Shown: piece by piece, positions 51,303 to 58,922 of the stretch
Layout: each line of letters begins with the position of its first letter
Position numbering within the stretch: the first letter of the stretch is position 1
Source: Streptomyces mutabilis
Lineage (GTDB): Bacteria > Actinomycetota > Actinomycetes > Streptomycetales > Streptomycetaceae
Direction of reading: 5' to 3'
Assembly: GCF_014649815.1 (NCBI RefSeq)
Contig: NZ_BMTT01000001.1
Span: 558,001-622,000 of the forward strand
DNA: 64,000 bases
Notes under the pieces: model-generated
Databases searched by the model: none
Told to the model about the DNA's origin: nothing
What the model saw: only the letters and a program-made list of their open reading frames with translations
Position numbers and translations under genes: made by a program

Positions 51303-51551
51303 TAGCAGAATTCCCACTGTGCAGACGGGCCCCGCATGGTGGCCAAGCAGTCTGTTAATGGTAGTGCTGCACCGGGAGTTGAGCATACGTGCCGCGGGGA
51401 AATGTTGTCGTGGATCGTGCCGGACAAGCCACCGGTTCAGAGGTAGCACCGACCTAACGAGCTGCCAGGTTGCTCTACGCGCATAAGCTACTAATCGTCG
51501 GCGCTTACCCTGCAAGTCGGCGCAGGGAGGGAAACACGGAGGTGTTCAGTC

Positions 51552-52365
51552 ATGTCATCCCTCAGTCCGCCGACGGACGAGAAACTCACACGCAGGGCGC
51601 AAGCAGGCGAGACTGGGGCTCTCGGATTGCTGTTGGCTCGCCATCAGGCTTCGCTCGATGCAGGCGGTGGCACTGAGTTTGCTCGGGTATGGGCCCGACG
51701 CAGAAGACGCGGTTCAGGAAGCCGCCCTGGTTGCGCTGCTGCGCATCGGTGACGTCCGGGACCCACTCAGCCGTGGGTGCATGGCTGCGGGCCATCGTGT
51801 GCAATGCCGCCAGACCCACCTGCGCTCTACGCGTGAGACGCCGGGGCTGGACAGCTTCGATCATCTTCCGCTTCGCTACCACGAGCCGTCGCATCCGGAG
51901 CGACTCATCGAACAGCACGCGATGCGTGACTGAATCTGCCACGCAGTGGAGGAACTTCCGCAGCAGCTCCGGTTGGTGCTGGTACTGCGGCACTTCAGCG
52001 GCATTACCTCCTGCCAGGAGATCGCCGCCGCTTGCGAGATCCCGGTCAGCACAATGCGACTCAATCAGGCCAAGGGGAAGATGGCTGGCTTGTTGTTGTC
52101 GGCCGCGACGCAAGCACACAGCGATGCTTTCGTTCTCACGGAGGAGAGCCGACACGAGGCAGTGGCGACCTTGGAAGTCTCTGAACGTGGTGTGCTGCCC
52201 CAGGAAATCTTGGAACTGTGGCCGGCGGAGACCGAGATGATCGGTGAACTCGGAAAGCCTGGAGAACGCGTCCACCCGGTCCCCGTCATGCGCCGGATTC
52301 TGAGTGCTGGCGTGCGCCAGCGCGTGCAGAAGCTTCAGGTGGTCTTTCCCGACACTGCACACTGA
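51552..52365 (+). pseudogene. Decayed RNA polymerase sigma-70 factor (ECF-like)
   Basis: ATG 51552 opens DEKLTRRAQAGETGALGLLLARHQASL. After a frameshift, QAVALSLLGYGPDAEDAVQEA is region 2 and GAWLRAIVCNAAR lies in a third frame. RLIEQHAMRD is followed by an in-frame TGA at 51931-51933 where Trp is usual, then region 4 VEELPQQLRLVLVLRHFSG and ITSCQEIAAACEIPVSTMRLNQAKG, which has lost two residues after VST. The C-terminal ~100 residues to 52365 are open. Several shifts and a stop make a functional product unlikely. Confidence 0.85.
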
Positions 52366-52407
52366 CTCTTGTGTCACAGCCTCGCCACCTCCTCAGCAAC
52401 AGAGCTG

Positions 52408-52530
52408 TCATCGACTGCAGGTCGTGAAGCCATCGGTGAGCTCCGGGACGACGTCGAAGGTGTCGTCGACCACGCCCTGGTCCACGAGGCCAAGATCGGA
52501 GCCTCGGCGTCCTTGTTGATGGCCACGATT
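52408..52530 (-). pseudogene. etfA: Electron-transfer flavoprotein alpha subunit (etfA) 3' fragment
   Basis: The minus strand reads IVAINKDAEAPI in one frame, then DLGLVDQGVVDDTFDVVPELTDGF to a stop at 52408. This is the FAD-binding C-terminus of EtfA (…NKDxEAPIFxxADYGVVGDLFxVVPxL). Only about 40 codons remain, frameshifted, abutting an IS remnant; the rest of etfA and etfB is absent. Confidence 0.75.
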
Positions 52531-52551
52531 GTTTTTTAGGTCCTTATACCA

Positions 52552-53200
52552 TGTCCTCATGGTCAGTTTTCGGAGCCGTTTGTAGCAGCAGAGGGCTGCG
52601 GCCAATCCGACGCCGCAGGTGAGGCACGTCGTACGCCTTGTCCGCAGGAAGGCGTTGGGGCTTGGAATCGGTCGCGTGGGTTTCGTGTCCCATGTGGAAA
52701 TGGGACAGCATCGGCTCCAGGGTCTGGCTGTCGTGGGTGTTGGCGGCGGAGACTCCGACACGTAGAGGCAGTCCGTTCGCGTCGACAGGGCATCTCGGAA
52801 CCGGGCTTACCCCGGTCCACGGAGCTCGGACTCGCAAGTTCGCCCCTTCTCAGCCCTCACATGGGCAGAGTCAAGGACCGCGCATAAGCCGGAGCATATT
52901 GTGATGCAGCCGTCCCCAGACCCCGGCTCGCGACCAGATGACGAACCGGCGATGGACAGTCGACTTCGACGCCCTGAAGCACGGTGGCAACGCCCGGCCA
53001 AGCGCAACCGCTGACCAGCACATAGATGATCGCGGCGAAGACCGCCTCATCATCGAGGTTCGCTACCCCGCCCCCTCGCGGACGCACCCGGGCCGGCGGC
53101 AACAACGGCTTCGCTATTTCCCGCAGTCCGTCCGGAACGATCCATCCCCAACGATCCACCTCCCACGCCCAGGACGCTTGTCAACTGACCATGTAGGACA
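52552..53200 (-). mobile_element. Degenerate IS5-family element
   Basis: Imperfect inverted ends (52552-52566 and 53185-53200; TGTCCT…CATGGTCAG type, 15 of 16 matching with one gap) enclose a minus-strand transposase in pieces. These are VPDGLREIAKPLLPPARVRP and LDDEAVFAAIIYVLVSGCAW; PPCFRASKSTVHRRFVIWSR in another frame; VLDSAHVRAEKG; DANGLPLRVGVSAANTHDSQ; ADKAYDVPHLRR; and finally LAAALCCYKRLRKLT. The region with the last catalytic residues is deleted. Not mobile on its own. Confidence 0.8.
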
Positions 53201-53215
53201 CGGGCCTGAGCGCGC

Positions 53216-53265
53216 GGCCGCAAGGTCCGAGTACTGCCGGGGGCGCCACTGCCCGTTGGCGGAGG
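53216..53265. other. attR-like degenerate copy of tRNA-Arg 3' end
   Basis: Matches the tRNA-Arg 3' half plus its downstream flank (41436-41485) with a handful of changes. A 23-base core from CTGCCGGGGG through CCACTGCCCGTT is identical. It carries no complete tRNA. It marks the right end of a probable integrated element of about 11.8 kb. Confidence 0.7.
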
Positions 53266-53275
53266 ACCGGACGAC

Positions 53276-53823
53276 GTGCGACTGCGCTGCACGGTGCTCG
53301 ACGACTCCCAGCAGGTGGCGACCGAGATCGCCGACTGGTCGCCGGTCGCGGACGGCGTGTCCTTCGACACCCATTCACCGACGAGGACGCCCTCGCCGCG
53401 GCGCTCACCGACGTCGACATCGTGGTCACGCTGCGCGATCGCGTCTCCTTCCCCGCATCGCTGATCGCCAGGCTGCCCCGGTGTCTCGACGGCCGACTCG
53501 TCTCCGTCCACCTGGCCCTCGGCGACCGCACCCGCGGCCTGCTCGGCCCCGCCGAACTGTTCCGCGCCGCGATCGTCGACCAGGACACCTTGCTCGCCTC
53601 GCTGCGCGAGGCGACGCCGCACCTGGGCTACGTCTCGCGCACCGACTACGCCACGTACTACGGCCAGGCGGTCGAGGCGATCCGGGCCTACCTCGCGGGC
53701 TCCCCCGGTACGGCGCCTGCCCGCGCCCCCCGCCTCCGGCACCGGCACCTACTACCGCTGCCCCGGCCGTGCCCCCGTGCTCAGGGCCCGGACGCTCAGG
53801 CGATGCCGGCCCGGACGGACTGA
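53276..53823 (+). pseudogene. D-2-hydroxyacid dehydrogenase remnant with internal deletions
   Basis: GTG 53276 follows GGAGG. It reads LRCTVLDDSQQVATEIADWSP; a frameshift near 53372; FTDEDALAAALTDVDIVVTLRDRV and ASLIARLP; then jumps to SVHLALGDRTRGLLGPAEL, RAAIVDQDTLLASLRE, and TPHLGYVSRTDYATYYGQAV. Pieces from about 53375 on are all in one frame, yet the NAD-binding core, the catalytic Arg/Glu loops and much of the second half are missing. The end (53740-53823) is unrelated read-through. Confidence 0.8.
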
Positions 53824-54449
53824 TCCGGCCGCCAGTACGTTCCGCCGCTCCGGCGCAGATGGTCGAGGTCCACCAGGTAGCGCCGGAGCGTCACACGGTC
53901 GACGTCGCCGTCGTCGCACCAGGCGCGCAGCTTCTCGTCGACGGTGCGTTCCGGGTACTCCGCGCCTGGCGTGAAGGTCTGCTCGGCGATGTGCCGCAGC
54001 ACCACCTTCTTGCGCGTCCAGCGCGCGGGGAGCCGCACCAGTCGCCCGTCCTTGACGAAGGTCCTCACGATCAGGCCCGCCCGGTCGTCGGCCCCGGTGC
54101 GCCCGGCGGTCTCCGCGGCCGGCCGGCCCGCGCGGGCCAGTTCCCCGAACCGTTCGTGGGCGACGACGAGGCCGCCGTCGTCCCCGGACGTCACCACACC
54201 GTGCTCCCGCAGCCGGCGCAGTGCGGCGGCGGTCTCCATCGAGGTCAGGCCGGCCGCCCGGCCCACCTCCGCCGCGCTGTCCGCCCCCAGGGCCACGGCC
54301 GCGAAGGCGCGCACCCGGCCCTCGTCGGCGAACAGGGCGGGCAGCGCGGTCACGCCGGACTGCGCGACGACGCCGGGCAGGTCGGCGCATGCCGACTGCC
54401 CCAGCGTGCCGGGGAACGGGGCGGCCTGGTCGGGTAGGTCGTCAGTCAT
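53796..54449 (-). CDS. DUF2087 domain protein with winged-helix N-terminus
   Basis: 217 residues: an ArsR/winged-helix-like N-terminal half (LFADEGRVRAFAAVALGADSAAEVGRAAGL; TAAALRRLREHGVV) and a C-terminal DUF2087 domain (VLRHIAEQTFTPGAEYPER; VDEKLRAWCDDGDVDRVTLRRYLVD). Probably a transcriptional regulator; the ligand is unknown. ATG 54449 is chosen since upstream sequence is Pro-rich non-conserved; no strong ribosome site. It is convergent with the dehydrogenase remnant and divergent from chpG. Confidence 0.82.
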   Translation of the reverse strand: MTDDLPDQAAPFPGTLGQSACADLPGVVAQSGVTALPALFADEGRVRAFAAVALGADSAAEVGRAAGLTSMETAAALRRLREHGVVTSGDDGGLVVAHERFGELARAGRPAAETAGRTGADDRAGLIVRTFVKDGRLVRLPARWTRKKVVLRHIAEQTFTPGAEYPERTVDEKLRAWCDDGDVDRVTLRRYLVDLDHLRRSGGTYWRPDQSVRAGIA

Positions 54450-54768
54450 GCCCGGGAGGCTAGTGGACACCCCGGCACGGGGCCGAACGGTTTTCGGCCC
54501 GCCGACGGCTCCTATGCCTCTGGCGCCCAGCACCCTGGCTCAAGCCCCCAGGCACCCCACCGGCACCCCAGGCACCCGCGGTCCCAGGGGCTCCAGAAAC
54601 CCAGAGCAGCCCAGAGGTGCACGCGTCCAGAACCCCCTTACCCCACGCTCTTGTTCAAAAAGGGTGATCCTCACATTCCCCCGTTACCCCTCTCCGACCC
54701 GTCGCGTTGAACCAGCAGTGCGGTGGCGCGTCCTGCCGCCGTACCACCCGAGTCAGAAGGAGAACGTG
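54450..54768. other. Divergent intergenic region upstream of chpG, 319 bp
   Basis: Contains a C-rich stretch with repeated CCCCAGGCACC-like words (about 54540-54600) and the chpG promoter area. I could not identify a convincing sigma-factor motif. Ribosome site AAGGAG at 54757-54762. Confidence 0.45.
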
Positions 54769-55065
54769 ATGTCTCGCATCGCGAAGGCCACCGGTGTCGC
54801 GCTCGGCGCCGGTGCCGTCGTGCTCAGCGGCACCGGCCTGGCCATGGCGGACGCGGGCGCCAAGGGGGCGGCCGTCGGCTCGCCCGGCGTCCTGTCCGGC
54901 AACGTCGTCCAGGTGCCGGTCAACGTGCCGATCAACGTGTGCGGCAACACCGTCAACGTGGTCGGCGCCCTGAACCCGGCCTTCGGCAACACCTGCGTGA
55001 ACGGTGACGTCGAGAAGGACGACAAGCACAGCCAGGACGGCAAGAACGGCGGCCACAAGGGCTGA
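54769..55065 (+). CDS. chpG: Short chaplin with charged C-terminal tail
   Basis: 98 residues. Signal peptide MSRIAKATGVALGAGAVVLSGTGLAMA, then one chaplin domain (GSPGVLSGNVVQVPVNVPINVCGNTVN…LNPAFGNTC) with the conserved Cys pair. Chaplins are secreted amphipathic proteins that assemble into amyloid-like films letting aerial hyphae leave the water surface. After the domain comes an unusual hydrophilic tail (NGDVEKDDKHSQDGKNGGHKG). The symbol follows its position beside the tyrosinase genes, as I recall for S. coelicolor chpG. ATG 54769 is 6 bases after AAGGAG. Confidence 0.9.
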   Translation: MSRIAKATGVALGAGAVVLSGTGLAMADAGAKGAAVGSPGVLSGNVVQVPVNVPINVCGNTVNVVGALNPAFGNTCVNGDVEKDDKHSQDGKNGGHKG

Positions 55066-55081
55066 GTCCCGTGGCACCAGG

Positions 55082-55110
55082 AGAGCCCCGGCCGTCCCGG
55101 CCGGGGCTCT
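55082..55110. terminator. Bidirectional hairpin terminator between chpG and melC2
   Basis: A perfect 13-bp stem with a TCC loop (55082-55094 with 55098-55110). It lies between convergent genes and can end both transcripts. Confidence 0.9.
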
Positions 55111-55130
55111 TTCGTGTCCGCCCAGTCCGC

Positions 55131-55994
55131 TCAGGCGTACTGGTAGATCCGGCTGTGGTCCTCCAGCTCGTCCGGCGTCACGTCCCAGGGCGGCAGCCGC
55201 TCGTGCCGCGCGACGACCCGACCGTGCTGGGCGTCGCCCGGTCCGGGCGGCTCGGCGGGCAGGTAGCGGGTCCCGCGGTGCCGGGCCTGCCAGCGGGACC
55301 ACTGGAGGTCGACGAAGGCGTGGTGCAGCCAGAACACCGGGTCGTTGACGGACGCGCCGCCGACCATGGCCCCGCCGACCCAGCGGTGCACGCGGTTGTG
55401 GTTGCGCCAGGAGGCGCTGCCACGGCCGGTCCCCCATCCCTCCAGCTTGTTCCTGAACCCCTTGCGGACCGTGGAGTCCCAGGGCGCGGTGTCGTACACC
55501 GGGTCGTCGAGCGCCCACTCCAGGTCGCTCTTCGTGGGCAGCTCGATGGGGTTGCCGGAGCGTCCGAGATCCCGGGTGAGGTACTCGGTGCCGGTGACGT
55601 TCTCCTTGATGGTCCAGTTGCCCGTGGCGTGGGCGAACGGCCCGGTGGTGACCCGGCGGTCGGAGCGCCGCCCGGTGCCGCCGAGGAGGTCGGCGGTCCA
55701 GGGCGAGGACGAGGTGGTGCGGTCCTTCGTCCAGTCCCAGTACGGCACCGTCACCGACGAGTCGACCCGGCGCAGCGCCTGCTCCAGGTCCAGCAGGAAC
55801 CTGCGGTGCCACGGCAGGAAGGACGGGGCCATGTGGGCGGTGCGCAGCCCGTGCTCGCCGTCGGAGACGTAGTACTCGATGTGGATGCGCACGAACTCGT
55901 CGTACTCACCGCGGCGTTTCGTCTCCAGCAGCGCGTCGACGAACCGCCGCTTCTCGGTGCCGGTCAGCGTGGTGACGTCCTTACGCGTGTACAC
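55131..55994 (-). CDS. melC2: Tyrosinase (copper monophenol monooxygenase)
   Basis: 287 residues from GTG 55994 (MVYTRKD); a GTG just before (55997) and one at 56039 are alternatives. Type-3 copper residues are all present: CuA His in FVRIHIEYY, AHMAPSF and FLPWHRRFLL; CuB His in RNHNRVHRWVGG and WLHHAFVD. It oxidises tyrosine/phenols to quinones for melanin and has no signal peptide of its own, being carried out by its chaperone MelC1. It overlaps the melC1 3' end by 14 nt. The sequence is of the second streptomycete tyrosinase class (MelD2-like). Confidence 0.92.
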   Translation of the reverse strand: MYTRKDVTTLTGTEKRRFVDALLETKRRGEYDEFVRIHIEYYVSDGEHGLRTAHMAPSFLPWHRRFLLDLEQALRRVDSSVTVPYWDWTKDRTTSSSPWTADLLGGTGRRSDRRVTTGPFAHATGNWTIKENVTGTEYLTRDLGRSGNPIELPTKSDLEWALDDPVYDTAPWDSTVRKGFRNKLEGWGTGRGSASWRNHNRVHRWVGGAMVGGASVNDPVFWLHHAFVDLQWSRWQARHRGTRYLPAEPPGPGDAQHGRVVARHERLPPWDVTPDELEDHSRIYQYA

Positions 55995-56547
55995 CACGGT
56001 GCCCCCCGGAACCGTGCCCGAATTGGTGTCGGCCGTCACCGGCCGGTGCCTCGCGCAGGGGCTCGCCGCCGAGTTCGTCGACGGCGGCGCGGGCCGCGGC
56101 GAGGGGGGTGGGATACGACCGGTAGTGGTCGATCATGCTCAGCCAGCCGCCGTCGGCCCGGCGCATCAGATGCAGCGGCCTGCCGTCCACGGTGATGTGC
56201 CACGCGCCGGCGGAGACGGCGTGCCCCGCGGCCGCCCTGGCACCCCGAATGCGGCGGCCTCGGTAGGTCGCGTCGAACGCGGCGGTCCCGGCGGGCCCTG
56301 CGGCGTGCGGCTCGGGGCGTGCGGGCCGTGCGCCGGTCCTGGTGAGAATGTCCTCGATGCCCTCGGCGGCATCGGGTGCCGGGGAGGGCCGGGAGGCCGT
56401 GACCAAGGGGGTCAGTGCCACGGCGAGGGCCGGGGCGAGCAGACCCCGCAGCATCCCGCGCCGCGTCCCGTGACCGGGTCCGCCTCTCGCGGGAGCCGTC
56501 GCGTCCCGTTCCCCGCCGCTCGCTGCTCCGCCCACATCAACGATCAT
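55981..56547 (-). CDS. melC1: Tyrosinase copper chaperone MelC1
   Basis: 188 residues with a Tat-like signal (TRRGMLRGLLAPALAVALTPLV) and the MelC1 caddie domain (FDATYRGRRIRGARAAAGHA; WHITVDGRPLHLMRRADGGWLSMIDHYRSYPTPLAAARAAVDELGG). It loads copper into tyrosinase and co-secretes it. ATG 56547 has GAGGAGAAG upstream. The last residues overlap the start of melC2, so they are translationally coupled; the C-terminus is His/Gly-rich (HQFGHGSGGHRGVHA), which may bind copper. Confidence 0.92.
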   Translation of the reverse strand: MIVDVGGAASGGERDATAPARGGPGHGTRRGMLRGLLAPALAVALTPLVTASRPSPAPDAAEGIEDILTRTGARPARPEPHAAGPAGTAAFDATYRGRRIRGARAAAGHAVSAGAWHITVDGRPLHLMRRADGGWLSMIDHYRSYPTPLAAARAAVDELGGEPLREAPAGDGRHQFGHGSGGHRGVHA

Positions 56548-56676
56548 GGCTTCTCCTCGTCCGTTTCCGGTGACCCGTACCATCGGCCGAGCGGCGGCCC
56601 CCGCGGTCACCGCTCGTGCGGCCGCACGGAGCACCGGCCGCCGACACCGGCGGAAGTACTCGGGCACACGCTTCGT

Positions 56677-56698
56677 CCCCCGGCGCGCACGCCGGGGG
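56677..56698. terminator. Hairpin downstream of small secreted protein gene
   Basis: A perfect 9-bp stem with a CGCA loop, just 3' of the gene at 56732. Its T-rich flank lies on the + strand side, so its efficiency for the minus-strand gene is uncertain. Confidence 0.5.
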
Positions 56699-56731
56699 TT
56701 TCTCACGGGATGACCGTGCGCCGAGCGCGGG

Positions 56732-57013
56732 TCAGCCACCCAGCGGGAGGCCGCCGAGCAGCCGGTCACCGGAGTCCAGCTGGGTGCTCACGTCCTTCAC
56801 GGTGTGCAGCACGGATTCCTTGTTCTCGGTGTCGAGCAGTTCCGACGGGGCCTTCTCCGGCAGGACGTTGACGGGGTCCGTGGTGAGCGTGCTCACGGCG
56901 CCGTCGAGGGTGCCGGCCGTGAGACCGGGGGCGTCCTGGGCGAACGCGGGCGCGGCGGAGCCGACGGCGGCCAAGGATCCGGCAACGACAGCGACGGCCT
57001 TGAGGGACTTCAT
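56732..57013 (-). CDS. Small secreted protein of the chaplin cluster
   Basis: 93 residues. Sec signal peptide MKSLKAVAVVAGSLAAVGSAAPAFA, then a 68-residue mature domain without cysteine (LTAGTLDGAVSTLTTDPVNVLPEKAPSELLDTENK … LLGGLPLGG). ATG 57013 has AAGGAA upstream. It has no recognised domain. It is flanked by chaplin and tyrosinase genes in the same orientation as melC1, which suggests a cell-surface role in aerial growth. Confidence 0.8.
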   Translation of the reverse strand: MKSLKAVAVVAGSLAAVGSAAPAFAQDAPGLTAGTLDGAVSTLTTDPVNVLPEKAPSELLDTENKESVLHTVKDVSTQLDSGDRLLGGLPLGG

Positions 57014-57197
57014 CGTGTTCCTTTCTTCGGCAACTCACGTCGCCCGAGGGAATGCTGACGCCCTGCACAACGACACGGGCCGGGCGCGGAAACCATGAGC
57101 TCGGAAGACATATGAGATACGGGAAGGCGTCCTCACCCGATACGAAATCACTCCGCGGCCCGCCGAAATCCCGCGGCGTGCAACAGCAGGGAGACCG

Positions 57198-57242
57198 AAA
57201 AAAAAGGCCGTTGCGCCGCCCCGGGAGGGCGGCGCAACGGCC
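57198..57242 (-). terminator. Canonical intrinsic terminator
   Basis: A perfect 15-bp stem (57206-57220 with 57228-57242), 7-base loop, and eight A on the + strand at 57198-57205 that give U8 in the minus-strand transcript. It lies just after the stop of the secreted protein gene at 57261. Confidence 0.96.
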
Positions 57243-57260
57243 AGGTTCGCCGTCCGCGCG

Positions 57261-58025
57261 TCAGGAGGGATTCGCCTCCTGCGGGGCGGCCGGTACCGCG
57301 ACCTCCGGTGCGGCGCCCTCCGGCGCGCTCGGCAGCGCGGGCAGCCCGGCCAGGTCCGCGGCCGGCAGTCCGCCGCCGACGAGCGTGGCGGCGACGACGT
57401 TGACGACGCCGGTCACCACGTTCTCGACGGCCGGGCTCACCTGTGCCGCGGTACCGGAGGTGGTGGCCTTGAGCAGGGCGTCGATCCGCACCTGCAGGGC
57501 GGCGTGCGCGGCGGCGGTCAGATCGGTGGCCGCCTGGGCGGCGTCATCGCTCTGTGCCGTGACCGGCGCCGGCAGCGTGACCGGGTTCCCGGCCTCCGGC
57601 GCGGTCACGACCGGCGGCTGGGCCGGGGTGCTCGTGCCGGGGGTGGTGGTGCCCGGGGTCGTGGTGCCGGGAGTCGTGGTGCCGGGCGCGGTCGCCGCGT
57701 CGTCCGCGTCCGCGGCGTCGGCCGCGAGGGCTTCCTTGACGGCGGCGGCGAGCTCGTCCGCCTCCTCGGCGGGAAGGCGGCCGTTGTCGGCCTTGAGGAC
57801 GGCGTTGAGCAGGTCGGTGACCGGCGTGAGCACTCCGCCCAGTCCGGCCAGGCTGCCTACCTGGCTCAGCAGTTCCTCCGCGTCGGGGAGGGGTGCGCGG
57901 GACGCCGCGTGGGTGCGTTCCCGGCCCGAGTCGCCATCGGCCGCCATCACCGCCGGACCGGAAAGACCGATCAGGAGGCCGGCAGTGAGAGCGGTGGTGG
58001 CGATTCGCCGTGCGGGCAGACGCAT
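57261..58025 (-). CDS. Secreted protein with Thr-Pro linker, unknown function
   Basis: 254 residues. Signal peptide (MRLPARRIATTALTAGLLIGLSGPAVMA), an Ala/Leu-rich helical domain (SQVGSLAGLGGVLTPVTDLLNAVLKADN; ELAAAVKEALAADAAD), a Thr-Pro linker with PGTTT repeated, and a second Ala-rich helical domain (ATDLTAAAHAALQVRIDALLKA; VVTGVVNVVAATLVGGGL). No cysteines, no anchor. ATG 58025 is 5-6 bases after AAGGAA. It is the strongest-terminated gene in the window, hinting at high expression. Position next to chpF suggests a spore or aerial surface role. Confidence 0.82.
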   Translation of the reverse strand: MRLPARRIATTALTAGLLIGLSGPAVMAADGDSGRERTHAASRAPLPDAEELLSQVGSLAGLGGVLTPVTDLLNAVLKADNGRLPAEEADELAAAVKEALAADAADADDAATAPGTTTPGTTTPGTTTPGTSTPAQPPVVTAPEAGNPVTLPAPVTAQSDDAAQAATDLTAAAHAALQVRIDALLKATTSGTAAQVSPAVENVVTGVVNVVAATLVGGGLPAADLAGLPALPSAPEGAAPEVAVPAAPQEANPS

Positions 58026-58311
58026 GGGGGTTCCTTTCGGTGGTGCGTCGGGTCTTGTGCCCACCGTGGAAGCGCCCATGGCGCTCTGCAACCGATCACT
58101 CACCCCCCGCACCCGCCCGGCGTTTCCCGCACCGACGTCCTCCCTGGTGAGACGCCTGTCAAGACCTTCCGGCCGTGTCGGCACACGTAGCCCCCATTCG
58201 GGGCAGCACACGGCCGTCCGTCCGGCAACCGTCCGCCCCCTCAGCGAACCGGCCGCCCGTCAGCGGAGGAACCGCGGCACGGACGGCCGGTGCGGGGCTT
58301 TCGAGGCGACG

Positions 58312-58551
58312 TCAGTCGTTCACGCACTCATTGCCGAACGCCGGGTTCAACGCGCCGATGATGTTGACGGTGTTGCCGCAGACGTTGACCGGCACGTGCA
58401 CCGGGACCTGCACCACGTTGCCGGACAGGACACCCGGGGAGTGGGCGGCGACGGCCTGCGCGCCACTGTCGGCGGCGGCGACACCGGCGGTGCTCGCCGC
58501 CGCGGCGGCGGCGACGGAGGTCAGGGCCAGGCCCTTCGCGATACGCGACAT
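58312..58551 (-). CDS. chpF: Short chaplin
   Basis: 79 residues: signal peptide MSRIAKGLALTSVAAAAAASTAGVAAA and a single chaplin domain (HSPGVLSGNVVQVPVHVPVNVCGNTVNIIGALNPAFGNECVND) with its Cys pair. A secreted amyloid-forming surfactant of aerial hyphae. ATG 58551 has AAGGAG 9 bases upstream. Together with the other chaplin it brackets the tyrosinase and small-secreted-protein genes. The symbol is assigned from the gene order I recall for S. coelicolor. Confidence 0.92.
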   Translation of the reverse strand: MSRIAKGLALTSVAAAAAASTAGVAAADSGAQAVAAHSPGVLSGNVVQVPVHVPVNVCGNTVNIIGALNPAFGNECVND

Positions 58552-58922
58552 GGAGAGGTGCTCCTTGGAATCGACGCAAACATCCGGGCGGGTGCCCGGC
58601 GCAGTGTCAACGTGTCGCACCCGCACAAGTTGCGCCTCCTAACGAGTGATCCCGCGAGACACGCGGCATTCACCAATCCAACACACTTACCCGGTTTCGC
58701 CGGATTCCTACGGATAGCGGCTAGAGTCCCACTCCATCCGACGCAACCCCGTGCACCAGTGCGGGACATCGGCCAGGGCACTCTCCGGGGCTCCGATCGC
58801 CACGGTGATCCGCAGGTCTTCCGGCTCGTCCCCCGGCGGGACACGCGTACCGTTCACGCCGGCTCCCTGCGGTGACGAGTTCGCGCCTGTCCCGAACATG
58901 CTCCGTGAGCGAGGAAACTCGT
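58552..58922. other. Divergent intergenic region, 371 bp
   Basis: Separates chpF from the exopolysaccharide operon and holds both promoters. No clear hexamers, hairpins or ORFs that I can support. GTG 58872 is in frame with the next gene but has no ribosome site. Confidence 0.45.

Noticed and set aside
53216-53265. Second tRNA-Arg gene
   Set aside because: Only the 3' half is present, with T-stem mismatches and no D or anticodon arms; treated as an att remnant.
58026-58311. Additional gene between the secreted protein and chpF
   Set aside because: Frames here are shadows or read-through of flanking genes; no ribosome site or domain; probably promoter and 3' flank.
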